From NCBI GenBank assembly GCA_002697475.1, contig NZVW01000125.1, positions 1 through 17,226 of the forward strand: DNA of 17,226 nucleotides, written 5' to 3'. Under the pieces are notes generated by a model. The model ran no database searches, was not told where the DNA came from, and saw only the letters and a program-made list of their open reading frames with translations. Made by a program: the position numbers and the translations under genes. This DNA comes from Aquimarina sp. Its GTDB lineage: Bacteria > Bacteroidota > Bacteroidia > Flavobacteriales > Flavobacteriaceae. Positions 16,809 through 17,226 of the stretch are shown piece by piece; positions within the stretch are counted from its first letter, which is position 1; each line of letters starts with the position of its first letter.

Positions 16809-17226
16809 TCACGGTTTTCGGGGGTTTTGATTTGAATCATTTTTTAAGTTTTGAAATCGCCAGATCCCGGATATTGTACATTTCCATTTATCCATTCCTT
16901 TTTCTCCGAAACTAAAAACAGTGAGATACTTCTCTTTGCATTCGGTACATGAATGAACGTAATACAGCGTTGGCAGGCTATCTACTAAGTACTTTCCTAA
17001 GTGATCATATAATTTTGAAGCCCGATCAGCGATTTCTTTTTTAGTAATTACATATTCTGAGAGATGCTTATTTTCATATAAGGATGAAAATGAAAAACCT
17101 GTCCTAAATGGAATAATTTGAAATTGATTTTCTTTTAGACATTTTATACAACTAAAACTTGTTTCTATTCTCTGGTTAGCCTCTTGAAGAAAAAATTCAC
17201 TTTTTTGAAGCTCCACTTTATCCAGC
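16809..17226 (-). CDS. Small protein with two CxxC pairs, putative zinc-binding (5' end outside window)
   Basis: The frame is open from the right edge to TGA at 16811-16809. A GTG at 17216 could start a 135-residue protein, but the frame continues upstream in sense (L-D-K before it), so the true start is probably outside the window. Counting from that GTG, two CxxC pairs occur at C23/C26 (SCIKC) and C90/C93 (SCTEC), spaced as in a split zinc ribbon, plus a single C113. There is no signal peptide or membrane segment in the visible part. An aromatic-rich end (KWKCTISGIWRF) precedes a polar tail. I do not recognise the family and assign no function. It lies 98 bases upstream of the secreted-protein operon on the same strand and might be co-transcribed with it. 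Confidence 0.65.
   Translation of the reverse strand, partial: LDKVELQKSEFFLQEANQRIETSFSCIKCLKENQFQIIPFRTGFSFSSLYENKHLSEYVITKKEIADRASKLYDHLGKYLVDSLPTLYYVHSCTECKEKYLTVFSFGEKGMDKWKCTISGIWRFQNLKNDSNQNPRKP

Overview
The window looks like the chromosome of a member of the Bacteroidota, most likely a marine or environmental Flavobacteriaceae. The DNA is AT-rich and Shine-Dalgarno sequences are absent or very weak. One gene carries a type IX secretion system (T9SS) C-terminal sorting domain behind an array of SprB-like adhesin repeats. Another encodes a Bacteroidota-type DUF1080 lipoprotein. No rRNA, tRNA, CRISPR array or insertion sequence was seen. No gene-free stretch exceeds about 110 bases.

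Left part (1-3540, + strand): a carbohydrate-related cluster. It holds the 3' end of an NupG-like MFS permease, a cytoplasmic Gfo/Idh/MocA oxidoreductase, a sugar phosphate isomerase/epimerase-like TIM-barrel protein with a full metal-ligand set, and a DUF1080 (3-keto-glycoside hydrolase/lyase family) lipoprotein. A strong 14-bp hairpin terminator closes it. This set fits oxidation-dependent (3-keto) glycoside or sugar catabolism: uptake, oxidation, isomerisation or lyase chemistry, and glycoside cleavage. The exact substrate cannot be read from the sequence.

Right part (3593-16710, - strand): three very tightly packed genes for large secreted proteins. In transcription order they encode a 1532-residue beta-rich protein I do not recognise, a 697-residue protein of six fibronectin-III-like domains, and a 2137-residue T9SS-sorted protein with about 17 SprB-like repeats. 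The first two genes overlap by one base (TAATG); the second and third are 12 bases apart. This looks like one operon for a cell-surface or extracellular assembly. Only the last protein has a recognisable T9SS sorting tail.

The most striking observation is inside the 2137-residue protein. Its SprB-like repeats are organised in a higher-order period of three, visible as a strictly periodic cysteine pattern. One repeat has both cysteines, the next lacks the first, and the next lacks the second. This runs unbroken through repeats 1-16, with triplet units of about 247-272 residues. It implies one disulfide inside the first repeat of each triplet and one bridging the second and third.

Right edge: the 3' part of a small gene (- strand) for a protein with two CxxC pairs, probably zinc-binding. 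It lies 98 bases upstream of the secreted-protein operon and runs off the window.
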